Shown here piece by piece: positions 7,915-16,071 of a stretch of 64,000 bases of DNA (position 1 is its first letter; every line of letters starts with the position of its first letter). The translations under genes and the position numbers were made by a program. The notes below the pieces were generated by a model that was not told the DNA's origin, did no database searches, and worked only from the letters and a program-made list of their open reading frames with translations. The DNA is from Nocardia speluncae NBRC 108251 (lineage in GTDB: Bacteria > Actinomycetota > Actinomycetes > Mycobacteriales > Mycobacteriaceae), in NCBI RefSeq assembly GCF_001613245.1, contig NZ_BDBZ01000021.1, forward strand, positions 62,001-126,000. Direction: 5' to 3'.

Positions 7915-8430
7915 GTGAATCCGGTGCGCGTTCGGAATTATAGTCGGTGGATCGCGATGGTTGCGGCCGCCGTGACTGCACTGGCTGTGCCGGGTTGTGG
8001 GTTTCTTTTCGATCGTATCGAGGTGATCGAGGACGATTCGTCGGTGAACGCGGCATTTCAGCGGGTCCTGGACTCGCGCATGCCGGCTCGGCTGGGCGAT
8101 GTGATTGCCGCGGCCGGTCTACCGTTGGATTCCTGGGACCGCATGTATACCTTCCATTCGCCTGTCGATAGTGACGAGGTGAATTCCAAGCTCGGCACCG
8201 ACGCCTATTGGCGGGGTCTGCCCGGTGACTCCGACTCCGCTGTACAGGTGTTCGTGAAGGACGGGGAAGCGGTGGGTGCCTATGTGGACACCTATCCACG
8301 GCACAGTGTGGGACGAGATGCATACGCTACGCCGGAGTCGGCGGTGACGCCCGTCAGTGAAGTTGAACCCGATCAGTTCACTCGGGAGCCGACAACGGTT
8401 TGGTACCTGGAGATCGAGGAGACTCGCTGA
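7915..8430 (+). CDS. putative lipoprotein, candidate immunity protein
   Basis: A 171-residue protein starting at GTG 7915 with GAGGAGAC upstream, 18 bp after the DUF6973 gene. A lipoprotein signal is clear: basic NPVRVRNYSRW, a hydrophobic stretch, then lipobox LAVPGC with Cys28. The mature part is acidic and soluble, with no recognised domain. Location directly behind a putative secreted toxin and predicted anchoring on the outer face of the membrane make it a reasonable immunity candidate against re-entry, but this is inferred only from position and topology. Confidence 0.65.
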   Translation: MNPVRVRNYSRWIAMVAAAVTALAVPGCGFLFDRIEVIEDDSSVNAAFQRVLDSRMPARLGDVIAAAGLPLDSWDRMYTFHSPVDSDEVNSKLGTDAYWRGLPGDSDSAVQVFVKDGEAVGAYVDTYPRHSVGRDAYATPESAVTPVSEVEPDQFTREPTTVWYLEIEETR

Positions 8431-8511
8431 GCGGGCGAATCGCCAGGACGAGGAGCCCGGCCGCCCTGTGATACCGCTGCCGGCGTCGGCCTGCTCCTGC
8501 CTTCGCGGCGG

Positions 8512-8730
8512 CTACCAGACCGAGGGAGCCGCTACCGGCCGTGGATGCCTTCTGAGATCGTCCAGCGCCGCGATGAACGCGGGATGTGCGGTCACCACCA
8601 GGGCGGTGCGCTCATCGCTGAGCCGGGCGCGCAGAACAGGACGTGCATAGCTGAAAGCACCATGGGTGAACGGGAGCCCACCAGCGCATAGGGTGCCGCT
8701 TTCACGATGTTCACCGAGGCTTCTCCATCG
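8512..8730 (-). pseudogene. truncated duplicate of the C-terminus of the adjacent membrane protein
   Basis: The minus-strand frame ending at 8512 encodes RARLSDERTALVVTAHPAF followed by IAALDDL, which aligns with the C-terminal part of the 8816-9643 protein (VQVRPIDDERFLRVDAHPN then FATALHRI). The upstream part has no intact transmembrane region in the same frame and runs into the 3' end of the full gene, so this looks like the remnant of a tandem duplication. Confidence 0.5.
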
Positions 8731-8815
8731 CTCGAGTGTGGCGGTGGCCGTGGAGGTACACGGGTTCAGATCGGCCGCTCTGTGCCGCGGCCCTGGCACG
8801 CTGCCCGGAGGGTTT

Positions 8816-9643
8816 CTATGCTCCCCATCGAGTAGGGCGCTGGGGTCGTGTTGTCCGGTCATTCGGCGCTGAACAGTCCGGCACCACCCGCCCGTTCTCG
8901 AGCCGGAGCCGGGGTGGCGGGAGTTCTTCGGCAGGAGGTGGCGAGGGAATCCGGTGAAGGGCTGTCGCGAAATTCGGATGCGCGTCGACCCGGAGGAACC
9001 GTTCATCGTCGATCGGTCGGACCTGTACGCGGGTATTGCCTTTCTCGTAGAGCAAGAGCGCGACGATCAACCCGATCGGGAGCGAACCCGGGAAGGTAGC
9101 GACGGCCAGTGGCACGATCAGCGGTTCGTACTCCAGGACACGCGCAACCACAATCATCGCGATCACATTGAGAGCCATCACCAGGACGAGGACACCGGCC
9201 GTCCCGTGGTACCACTGCCTTCGGCGGGTACACCGGTCGCATATCGGCCACTCACCCGCAACGATGGTCGAAACCGGTGTGGGGTGGCGGCCCATCGAGC
9301 GTCCGGTCTGCGGGTGCCGGGGGTGAACTGTGGTCTCGTAGAACAGGGACCGCACGAGTAGCCGGGACACCGCGGGCCGGCCATGCGCGGCGCAGACGTC
9401 CGGGAGTGGTTGGATGACCTCCAGTTCGAGCGGTGCCACGCTCAGCGGCGAACGGCGCCTCTTGTACCAGTGCGGGTCCTTGTACTCCCGCGCCCCCGGC
9501 CGGCGCCCCAGCGATACGGTCACATCGGTCGGTGCGTAGTGCGCCTCGCGTCCGGCCCCACCCGAATGCTCGGAAAGCGACCACATCCGCTGATATTCGT
9601 TGGGGCGGTACCGGACGTCTTCGATCCGCTCCTTCCAGCTCAC
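8816..9643 (-). CDS. membrane protein with Cys/His motifs, function unknown
   Basis: A 275-residue protein starting at GTG 9643, whose start overlaps the preceding stop as GTGA. The N-terminal ~150 residues are soluble and basic and contain CAAH and, further on, CDRC (WPICDRC), a possible metal-binding pair. Two hydrophobic helices follow (GVLVLVMALNVIAMIVVARV; then a second ending GLIVALLLYEK). The C-terminal tail has VDAHPNFATAL and a Pro/Arg-rich end. It is the last gene of a four-gene overlapping operon of type VII-like proteins. I do not recognise the family. A damaged partial copy lies immediately downstream. Confidence 0.7.
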   Translation of the reverse strand: MSWKERIEDVRYRPNEYQRMWSLSEHSGGAGREAHYAPTDVTVSLGRRPGAREYKDPHWYKRRRSPLSVAPLELEVIQPLPDVCAAHGRPAVSRLLVRSLFYETTVHPRHPQTGRSMGRHPTPVSTIVAGEWPICDRCTRRRQWYHGTAGVLVLVMALNVIAMIVVARVLEYEPLIVPLAVATFPGSLPIGLIVALLLYEKGNTRVQVRPIDDERFLRVDAHPNFATALHRIPSPPPAEELPPPRLRLENGRVVPDCSAPNDRTTRPQRPTRWGA

Positions 9644-10224
9644 TGCAACCAGCCGCGTTGCCGTCGCTCCTGGAAGTAGAGGTCGTCCTCGTCGGGTTCG
9701 TCCGGGGTGACGACCACGTCGCGCCACGATTGCCGGCGGTTGCGTGGCGGTTGGGGCGCGGGATCGCCCGGTGTTGCGGGGCCTGGTGCGGCCGCAGAAC
9801 CGGGCAGGGCGCCGGGATGGTGCGGTGCGGGAGCCGGTTTCGGCGGCGGCTCGCTCGCGGCGGAAGGCGGCGCCACGGGGGCGGCCGGAGGGGGCGCCGG
9901 TTCCGGGGCGTTGGGATCGCGCCGTCGGTAGCTTTCGAGGGTTGCGTTGCCCTCGTCGATCAGCCGTTGCTTTTCCTCCGGCGTCTGCTCACGCAGGTCT
10001 TCCTGCGCCTGCGTGAGCACCGAATCACTGAGCCGCAGAAATGATTCGCTGTGCCGGAGATCGCGCAGACTGCCGTTGCCCTGCGCTATCTCCCGGAGCT
10101 GCTTTTCCATATCCGGGGCCAGCCCACTGCCGGCGAGAATGTTCAGAGCACTTCTGAGATGACGTGACATACCGATATCGCCGCCGGCGAGATCGAGCAC
10201 CGGTTCCTCTTCGGGGTTCGTCAT
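9640..10224 (-). CDS. proline-rich protein in type VII-like operon, unknown function
   Basis: A 194-residue protein. Residues 1-105 are helical and charged (SRHLRSALNILAGSGLAPDMEKQ... LTQAQEDLREQTPEEKQRL), residues 108-155 are a Pro/Ala-rich linker, and the C-terminus is acidic then basic (DEPDEDDLYFQERRQRGWLQ). No signal peptide or membrane segment is present. It overlaps the preceding gene by ATGA and the next by GTGA, so the operon is tightly coupled. Proline-rich linkers are common in ESX-associated proteins. No function can be given. Confidence 0.7.
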   Translation of the reverse strand: MTNPEEEPVLDLAGGDIGMSRHLRSALNILAGSGLAPDMEKQLREIAQGNGSLRDLRHSESFLRLSDSVLTQAQEDLREQTPEEKQRLIDEGNATLESYRRRDPNAPEPAPPPAAPVAPPSAASEPPPKPAPAPHHPGALPGSAAAPGPATPGDPAPQPPRNRRQSWRDVVVTPDEPDEDDLYFQERRQRGWLQ

Positions 10225-11012
10225 AGCACTCCGGGGTGGTCATAGGATGCGCTGGGCAGGTCGGGGATCGTCCCTGTCTCCAGCGCGGAGAGAAGTCCTG
10301 CGGAGATGGCGCCGACCAAGGCTTGAGCCGCGCCCACCCATTGGCTCAGATCGTTGATCGCCTTTGCGACTTTCGTTGCCATGATTGCCGCAATAGCGGC
10401 GGCGACACCCTCCAAGATATTTGCGGTAGTCGTCAAACCGGCCGCCACGGCAGCCCCCACACCGGTCGTTGCCGCAATCGCCGCGGCAATACGTTTTGCT
10501 GCGGCAGCTGCTTTCGTGATCATCCATTGAATGGCGAGGTCCCCGAGGGCCTGGACCACGGTGGCGAGGCCGTTTGCCATATGGTATGACGCCAGTGCGA
10601 ATCCATCGATATCGTCCGCCATCTTGTTCAGCGGATCCACCTGGGCGTCGAGGGCGGCGTCGAGAGTTTTGAAGAACTCTCGCGCGGAATCCGCCGCATT
10701 GCCCTTCCAGGTCTGTTCGGAGAGGCCCATTGCTCCGTCGAGTGCCTCATGGTAAGCGCCGTTATAGGCGGATAGGTTCCGGATAGCGCTGGAGGATTTC
10801 TGAAGCGAGGACCAGTTCCCGGTCACATTGTTGGTTATTGTCGCAAGCAGATCGCACCCGGTAACCATGACGATCAGGTTGTTGGCGTGGTAGGTGAGGC
10901 TGAGTCCGTTGCCGTTGATGATCAGTTCGAGGAGATTGGGGTACGGATCATTGTCCGTGGGGTCGGTGAGCTTCTCTATCGGAAACCCGACGACTGCTTC
11001 TTCGGTGCTCAT
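10221..11012 (-). CDS. WXG100-like / ESX-substrate-type protein
   Basis: A 263-residue protein. Residues ~40-140 form a helical region with a TWKGNAADSAREFFKTLDAALD segment, in which WKG is a WXG-type turn between helices, as in ESX-secreted proteins. Residues ~160-245 are Ala/Gly-rich amphipathic or hydrophobic helices (AAAAAKRIAAAIAATTGVGAA). There is no N-terminal signal peptide. Overlaps with both neighbours by 4 bases show an operon. It is probably exported through, or interacts with, a type VII system encoded elsewhere, since no core ESX component (EccB/C/D) occurs in the window. Confidence 0.7.
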   Translation of the reverse strand: MSTEEAVVGFPIEKLTDPTDNDPYPNLLELIINGNGLSLTYHANNLIVMVTGCDLLATITNNVTGNWSSLQKSSSAIRNLSAYNGAYHEALDGAMGLSEQTWKGNAADSAREFFKTLDAALDAQVDPLNKMADDIDGFALASYHMANGLATVVQALGDLAIQWMITKAAAAAKRIAAAIAATTGVGAAVAAGLTTTANILEGVAAAIAAIMATKVAKAINDLSQWVGAAQALVGAISAGLLSALETGTIPDLPSASYDHPGVL

Positions 11013-11404
11013 TTGCCGCCGCCCGCGGAATAAGTTCGATCCAGATCAGCGGCTGTCGAATTATCGGTATTCCGGTACATGGCCGCCGCATCGGTCAACT
11101 CTGTTGCCGAGGAATCGGTGACGGATCCCAGGCGTTCATAGTTGGATTTCAACTCTTCGCAGACTTCCTGTAGCCGATCGAGCACCGGTGTCAATATCAG
11201 CCCGCCGCTCTCTTGTACATTCAGCCACTTCTCTGCGTACGAGACGGTTCGGGAATTCTCCTGTCCCAGTCTCCACAGGTGGCGTGCCGACTCGTCGAGA
11301 TCGTCCGGCTCGACCTTGAACTCGTAGACCAATTCCAACCCCCTGCTGCATAACGAGATTTCGCCATCCGATACTGCCATGTGCTCGACGATCGCGTCGA
11401 CCAT
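11009..11404 (-). CDS. putative type VII secretion target protein (EspC-like)
   Basis: A 131-residue helical protein, first gene of the leftward operon. The C-terminal segment SSATELTDAAAMYRNTDNSTAADL resembles the end of EspC/DUF2580-type secretion targets, where a helix with YxxxD/N-like spacing precedes a short tail. The stop overlaps the next ATG as ATGA. The start may be ATG 11404 or ATG 11380 (MAVSDGEISL). It is divergent from a membrane protein gene at 11557; the 152-bp gap should hold both promoters. Confidence 0.65.
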   Translation of the reverse strand: MVDAIVEHMAVSDGEISLCSRGLELVYEFKVEPDDLDESARHLWRLGQENSRTVSYAEKWLNVQESGGLILTPVLDRLQEVCEELKSNYERLGSVTDSSATELTDAAAMYRNTDNSTAADLDRTYSAGGGK

Positions 11405-11556
11405 GGCCGGTTGTCGTCAGTGTCATACGGCTATTACCGCTGTCCGGATTGTTGTCTGCACAGCACGCTCGACGCCTCGCTCGGGTCGCAGGCAGACCGG
11501 GACCTGTGGTTCGATGGGTCCGTCGGAGTCGGTTCGTGGCCGATGGAGGGGGGAGT

Positions 11557-12078
11557 ATGCCGTTTTGGTTCTGGCGCATCGTCGGTGGCATCGCCGGTCT
11601 TGCGCTGAGCGCGATGGCGGCGGTCTTTCTGACCGATCCGATCAATATCGCTGCCTACTACCTGGGTTACGGCAAGGAGATGCGTGTCGAGGTCAGTGCG
11701 GGTACGAGTTTCCTCGGGCCCGGCGGTGACTCCCCGGGCCCCGGTGCAGCCGAGGTGATCGGCGAAGGCCGGAAGGTCGGCATCTACGACGCGGATTCCG
11801 GGGAGACGCTGACCGCGCGGCCACGGCTGATCGATACCGGAGTCGAAAAGTATGTGTACCACGGGAATGCCTCGGTTCTGAACGGCCTGACATCGATCAT
11901 TCCGGTGTTTCTGTTCGGCATTCCGGGGCTGCTGTTGCTCTTGTTGCTGGTTCCGAACCGCCTGCTGAGACCACTGGAACCGGTACTGAACCGGCTCACA
12001 GCGCGATTGAACAGTTTCAATGATCGGACGTCGAAATCTTCGGCGGATCACGAGAAGCCGGAAGAGCCGAACCGGTAG
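11557..12078 (+). CDS. two-helix membrane protein, unknown function
   Basis: A 173-residue protein with a strong GGAGGGGGGAGT ribosome binding site before ATG 11557; upstream in-frame starts lack one. An N-terminal membrane helix (FWRIVGGIAGLALSAMAAVFL) is followed by a ~75-residue extracytoplasmic loop and a second helix near residues 110-132 (IPVFLFGIPGLLLLLLLVP), then a charged cytoplasmic tail ending HEKPEEPNR. No family was recognised. Divergent from the type VII-like operon, it may belong to the same locus. Confidence 0.7.
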   Translation: MPFWFWRIVGGIAGLALSAMAAVFLTDPINIAAYYLGYGKEMRVEVSAGTSFLGPGGDSPGPGAAEVIGEGRKVGIYDADSGETLTARPRLIDTGVEKYVYHGNASVLNGLTSIIPVFLFGIPGLLLLLLLVPNRLLRPLEPVLNRLTARLNSFNDRTSKSSADHEKPEEPNR

Positions 12079-12238
12079 CGCTCGGAGTGGTGAGGTGCGC
12101 AACCACCGAGGACAGTTGACGCGAACAGGCGGAAAACAACCGCGGCTGATTTCGGCCTCGACCCGTTCGTTCTCGTCGGGGAAGAACTCGGCCGGGAAGG
12201 TCTCCTTGTCACACGAATGTGCGCTCAGGAGGGTTTTC

Positions 12239-13264
12239 CTACCCTCGGGGTACCCGGGTTATTGCAATGGCCGACTCGTGCAGGCTGCCGAGGATCAGGG
12301 TGCCTTCATGTTCGACCACTCCGGTGACCATGGCGTAGTCCGTGCCGTCGCGCTGTAGGTCGTGGACGATAGAACCGTCGGTTCCCACGCCCAGCACCCA
12401 CGTGGTTCGGGCCGGCGCCGGTTTCCAGCGGTCGGGCAATGCCCAGATTGCGGTGCGCAGTATGGCGGGCCGTGGTAGCAGTGCGTCGAGCAGCGGATTG
12501 CGGGGCGAAACGAGGGTCACCCAGATCAGTCCGTCGCTGCCCAGCGCGATGTTGTCGGGGGCTCCGGGAAGATTGTCCACCAGCGTTTCCCGCGTGCCTG
12601 CTTTCGGGCCGCGTAGCCAGTAACGGCCGAGGCGGTAGGCGGCGGTTTCGGCGAAGATCAGCGAATCTCGGTTGGGCGAGAATGCGACACCGTTGGCGAA
12701 TTGCAGGTCGTCGAGCAGGACGTCTACCGTGCCGGCCGGTTTCCGGCGCAGCAATCTGCCTGTGCCGGAGTGTTCGAACAGGTCACCGAGCCACTGGTCC
12801 AGTGGCCAGCGGGTCGACGAGGCGGTGAAGTAGATGGTTCCGTCGGCGGGATCTTCGATGACGTTGCTCGCGAATTCGAGCCGGTGGCCGTCGACAGCAT
12901 CGACCAGGATCTCGATCGGGCGGTCCGGCCCCGGCCACTGCAACAGACCGCGTTCCGCATCGCAGATGAGCAGTGATCCATCGTGTCGGGCGTGTAGTCC
13001 GAGCGGGCGGCCGCCGGTATCGGCGACCGTGGTGACCGCTGCGGTGTCGATCTCGACGCGCAGGATCTCGCCGCCGGCGAGGCCCGTATAGACAGCTCCG
13101 TCCACACCGCGAACCACATCTTCCGGTCCGGGACCCGGAAGTTCGATTCGCCGCACCGGTGGAAGTGGTGGCGTGCTCACCTTCTGCTTCGCCCGTGCGG
13201 GGGCCGGCGGCGGGGTCCAGCGCTGCGGCCGCAGGCGCGTAGCCGAACGAGCGGCAGTGTTCAT
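12239..13264 (-). CDS. SMP-30/gluconolactonase/strictosidine-synthase-like beta-propeller protein
   Basis: A 341-residue protein with the six-bladed propeller pattern of the SMP-30/LRE and strictosidine-synthase-like group: GPEDVVRGVDGAVYTGLAGGEI, then PLGLHARHDGSLLICDAERGL, FANGVAFSPNRDSLIFAETAAYRLGRY, and GAPDNIALGSDGLIWVTL. These proteins are usually calcium-dependent lactone or ester hydrolases, but many are uncharacterised. There is no signal peptide. The neighbour upstream is a pyridoxamine-5'-phosphate-oxidase-like gene 27 bp away on the same strand, so the two are likely co-transcribed. Substrate unknown. Confidence 0.85.
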   Translation of the reverse strand: MNTAARSATRLRPQRWTPPPAPARAKQKVSTPPLPPVRRIELPGPGPEDVVRGVDGAVYTGLAGGEILRVEIDTAAVTTVADTGGRPLGLHARHDGSLLICDAERGLLQWPGPDRPIEILVDAVDGHRLEFASNVIEDPADGTIYFTASSTRWPLDQWLGDLFEHSGTGRLLRRKPAGTVDVLLDDLQFANGVAFSPNRDSLIFAETAAYRLGRYWLRGPKAGTRETLVDNLPGAPDNIALGSDGLIWVTLVSPRNPLLDALLPRPAILRTAIWALPDRWKPAPARTTWVLGVGTDGSIVHDLQRDGTDYAMVTGVVEHEGTLILGSLHESAIAITRVPRG

Positions 13265-13291
13265 GATTGCTCCGGATATGTCGGTCTGTGT

Positions 13292-13720
13292 TCAGAGAGC
13301 GTAGCGGTGCACTTTTTCCGGGTGGATCACGACGCGGAGCAGATCGCCCGCGAGTATCTCGGCGAGTGTGTCGGCTCGGGACTGTTCGCCGAGGTCCCAA
13401 TAGCGCGGGGCGAGGCGGGAACACAGGTCGTGCGCGCCGTCGGTCTCTATGGTGGTATGGCCGGAGATGGACACCCAGCGTTCGAGCTCGCCTACCGGCG
13501 CGGCGACGACGATCGAGGCGCGGGGATCGCGGCGCAGCCGGCGCACCTTCAGCGAGTCCGGTTCCGTGAAGAGCTGGATAGTTCCATCCGTGGTGGCCTC
13601 GAACCATACGGGCCGGGGCTGCGGTGGCTGTGTCGCCCCGGCGACGGACAGAAATCCGTGCAGTGGGCGTGCGAGGAACTCGAGATCGGCGGCGGTGAGG
13701 TGGGCGGAGTCGTCGCTCAT
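13292..13720 (-). CDS. pyridoxamine 5'-phosphate oxidase family (FMN-binding split-barrel) protein
   Basis: A 142-residue split-barrel flavoprotein-like protein: FLSVAGATQPPQPRPVWFEATTDGTIQLFTEPDSLKVRRLRRDPRAS is the characteristic first half, followed by WVSISGHTTIE and a helix (DTLAEILAGDLLRVVIHPEKVHRY). Actinobacteria hold many such proteins that bind FMN, F420 or haem, and the cofactor cannot be told here. Its ATG overlaps the stop of a putative 44-residue ORF as ATGA. Confidence 0.85.
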   Translation of the reverse strand: MSDDSAHLTAADLEFLARPLHGFLSVAGATQPPQPRPVWFEATTDGTIQLFTEPDSLKVRRLRRDPRASIVVAAPVGELERWVSISGHTTIETDGAHDLCSRLAPRYWDLGEQSRADTLAEILAGDLLRVVIHPEKVHRYAL

Positions 13721-13851
13721 AGCAGCGAGTCAACGGCATTTGCCCGCCCGAATCCATAGGTGGAACGCCAGAGTTTCTGTGTGATCGTCCATGCCGTGGG
13801 TGGTGCGCCCGGTCCGTGCTGCGGGGTGTGGCCAGAATAGTTGAAAGCCAT
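13717..13851 (-). CDS. putative 44-residue ORF coupled to the PPOX-family gene
   Basis: From ATG 13851 a 44-codon frame (MAFNYSGHTPQHGPGAPP..., ending YGFGRANAVDSLL) stops in an ATGA overlap with the next gene. The overlap is the main reason to think it is translated. Composition is Gly/Pro/aromatic with no known domain. The region also abuts a decayed methyltransferase on the other strand, so chance cannot be excluded. Confidence 0.3.
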   Translation of the reverse strand: MAFNYSGHTPQHGPGAPPTAWTITQKLWRSTYGFGRANAVDSLL

Positions 13852-13858
13852 CACCGTT

Positions 13859-14394
13859 AAGGCCAGCTGCACCCGAATATCGGTGACGTCACCGCCTGGC
13901 CGTCCGACGGCTACGACCTGGTGCAGGTGGTGCTGGGGATTTTCTTCTTCCCGGATATGACCGCGGGAGCCGAATACCTGATCGGCCGGGTGCGTCCCGG
14001 CGGCCGGACCGGGTTCACGATCCGGCGGCGTGGCGCCGTCGAAATCGCGGGTAAGCACCTCGGGGCGGCGGTCGCCGCGGTCACCGGTGCGACACCCCCA
14101 CCGCCGCGGCCACCGCATCTCGTCGACGAGCTCAACCGACCGGACCCGCTGCGCATCTGGCTCGGTGAACGCGGTCTCACCGATGTCACCGTCAAAGAAA
14201 ACGAACTCCGGCTCCCGCTGGCACCCGACATCGCCTGGCTGATGGTCACCGGCTCCGGGTTCGCCGGAGCCCTCGCCGAACTAGACGAGGCACAGCGAAT
14301 TGCGGTCCGCGATGCCTACCTGAGTTCGTTCGACGCCGCCGGGGTCCGCGAACTCGACGCCACCCCCCTTATCGGTGTGGGCATTCGGCGGTAG
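13859..14394 (+). pseudogene. methyltransferase remnant lacking the SAM-binding N-terminus
   Basis: The frame after a TAA at about 13857 reads DVTAWPSDGYDLVQVVLGIF, then FFPDM and LIGRVRPGGRTGF, which is the post-motif-I half of a class I SAM-dependent methyltransferase. The glycine-rich motif I region is missing and sequence upstream is unrelated. A GTG at 13921 could start a 157-residue product, but it would lack SAM binding. Best read as a 5'-truncated pseudogene. Confidence 0.6.
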
Positions 14395-14614
14395 CGGTGG
14401 TTCGCACGGCGACCGATCGGCGAAACCGCCGACGGACCGGTCCGTGGCGCGGGTATCCACCGGTACGGCTCGTGGTCGACGCGGGGCGGCGGCGCCGCGT
14501 GGACCTGCGGTCCCGCATGCGTGCTGCGCGTTCGCCTGCCGGGGGCGTGGCTGCCGATTACAGTCGGCTGGGTCAACGAAATCGCCGGTGCCGCAAGAGG
14601 AAAGAGGGCTGGAC

Positions 14615-15103
14615 ATGACTGCTATCGGTCGTGGCGGCGTCCGTAATCCGTGGACGCAGCCGACATACGGTTACTACAACACTCGATTCGAGCAGTCGCT
14701 CACCGAACAGGACACCGCAGGTCAGTTGACCATGATGCGGACGACGCTCAACCCCGAGTCCGCGCCGCCACTGCATTTCCACACCCGGGAGGACGAATTC
14801 TGGACGGTGGTCTCCGGCCGGGTGCGGTTCTGGCTCGGCGGACCCACCCTGGAGAGCTGTGCGGTGCAGGAAGCCGACCCCGGCGCCTTCGTATTCGGTC
14901 CACGCAATGTCCCGCACACCTTTCAGACCATCACCGAAACCGCCGAAGTGCTGATAGGTAACACCCCGGGCGCATTGGAGGGGTACTTCACCGGAGTCGG
15001 TCCGGCGGATGCTCGCCACGACGACGCGAACACCTCCGTCTTGGAGGACTACGGTGTGTTCTTCATCGGCCCGGCGCCGGTGTGGAACGAATGGAACAGG
15101 TGA
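14615..15103 (+). CDS. cupin domain protein
   Basis: A 162-residue single cupin. APPLHFHTREDEFWTVVSGRV gives the first motif (HxH...E) and GAFVFGPRNVPHTFQ the second metal-ligand motif with a His. The ATG at 14615 has AGAGGAAAGAGG upstream; a longer frame to 14375 has no cupin features and is rejected. Cupins of this form are isomerases, dioxygenases or sugar-binding proteins, and none can be specified. The 3' end overlaps the convergent DUF2332 gene by 41 bp. Confidence 0.85.
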   Translation: MTAIGRGGVRNPWTQPTYGYYNTRFEQSLTEQDTAGQLTMMRTTLNPESAPPLHFHTREDEFWTVVSGRVRFWLGGPTLESCAVQEADPGAFVFGPRNVPHTFQTITETAEVLIGNTPGALEGYFTGVGPADARHDDANTSVLEDYGVFFIGPAPVWNEWNR

Positions 15104-15893
15104 TATCGGACAGCTGTCGGTGGTGCGGGGCAGAATCCGTCAGCCAGCTCAGCATGCGGCCCCGTGACCAGCACCGGCCGATGGCCTCGGCGCGCAAGGC
15201 CGGACCGTCGAAGATCGCCAGACCGATGATGCTGTGACCGCAAGCGTGCCGATCACCGAGTGTCGGTACGGCCGGCGCCACGCCGACGCCTTCGGCCGAA
15301 ACCCAGGCCACCACGCGACCGGCGGCCGACTCGTCCAGTCGGTGCAGGAAACGCAGGCGACGTTCGCGCGAGAAGCGGGACAGGGCCCAGGTCGTAGTGA
15401 CAACGGGCAGGGCGTCCGCGGGGACTCGGGCGATAGCGCCGGGTAACAGGTCGATGGGGTCGCCGCGCAGCAGTTGTGCGGTTGTCGCGGTGGTCAACGT
15501 GATATCGGCGTCCAGCCGAGCCGATTGTTCAGGCCGGTCCGGCGGGACGGAGTCTCGTAGCCGTTGGGCCACAGCCGGATCGGTCACGTCGATCGGGTCG
15601 TTGTCGATGCCGATCCGGGTGCGGACCTTCGGCATGGTGTGCACCGGGACGGGGCGGTGGCCGACGATCGCGGATGACAGCTGGACAGGAGACTGTGGGT
15701 CGCCCAGCGGGTGCCCGTCGCGGTAGGTGATGCCGACACGATCCACGGTGAGATCGAAACCGGCACCGCAACCCACATCGATCAGTCCGACCGTGTTCGC
15801 GCTCACCCGGCGGGCTGCTTCGGTGACTGCGGGATACAACACGGCTCGGGCTTCGGTATGTGAGGCGGGGGGATTCGTTGCGGTTCGGTTCAT
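15063..15893 (-). CDS. DUF2332 family protein, probably N-terminally truncated
   Basis: A 276-residue protein with the DUF2332 core LIDVGCGAGFDLTVDRVGITY and the conserved IGIDNDPIDVTDP and TTWALSRFSRERRLRFL segments. Members of this actinobacterial family, as I recall, are ~330-350 residues with a helical N-terminal region before the RTQTNEVGR segment; here the ORF starts essentially at that point (TNPPASHTEARAVLYPAV). The missing ~80-90 residues suggest a 5'-truncated or decayed gene. No function is known; the fold looks like a methyltransferase relative. Confidence 0.65.
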   Translation of the reverse strand: MNRTATNPPASHTEARAVLYPAVTEAARRVSANTVGLIDVGCGAGFDLTVDRVGITYRDGHPLGDPQSPVQLSSAIVGHRPVPVHTMPKVRTRIGIDNDPIDVTDPAVAQRLRDSVPPDRPEQSARLDADITLTTATTAQLLRGDPIDLLPGAIARVPADALPVVTTTWALSRFSRERRLRFLHRLDESAAGRVVAWVSAEGVGVAPAVPTLGDRHACGHSIIGLAIFDGPALRAEAIGRCWSRGRMLSWLTDSAPHHRQLSDITCSIRSTPAPGR

Positions 15894-16071
15894 GCATGTG
15901 AATCGTATCGTTGAAACAACGGTTGAGACCTGAGCTGAGGTGCCCGGCTCGATCTGCGGTCAAGTCTCGAAACCATGATGGATATCGAATCGGGCTCGGC
16001 CGGCACCGATATGCCGGGCCGGCGGTTCCCGGTGGTGCGGTCCGATCTGTCGGCGTCGGTTCTGTGGTGCT

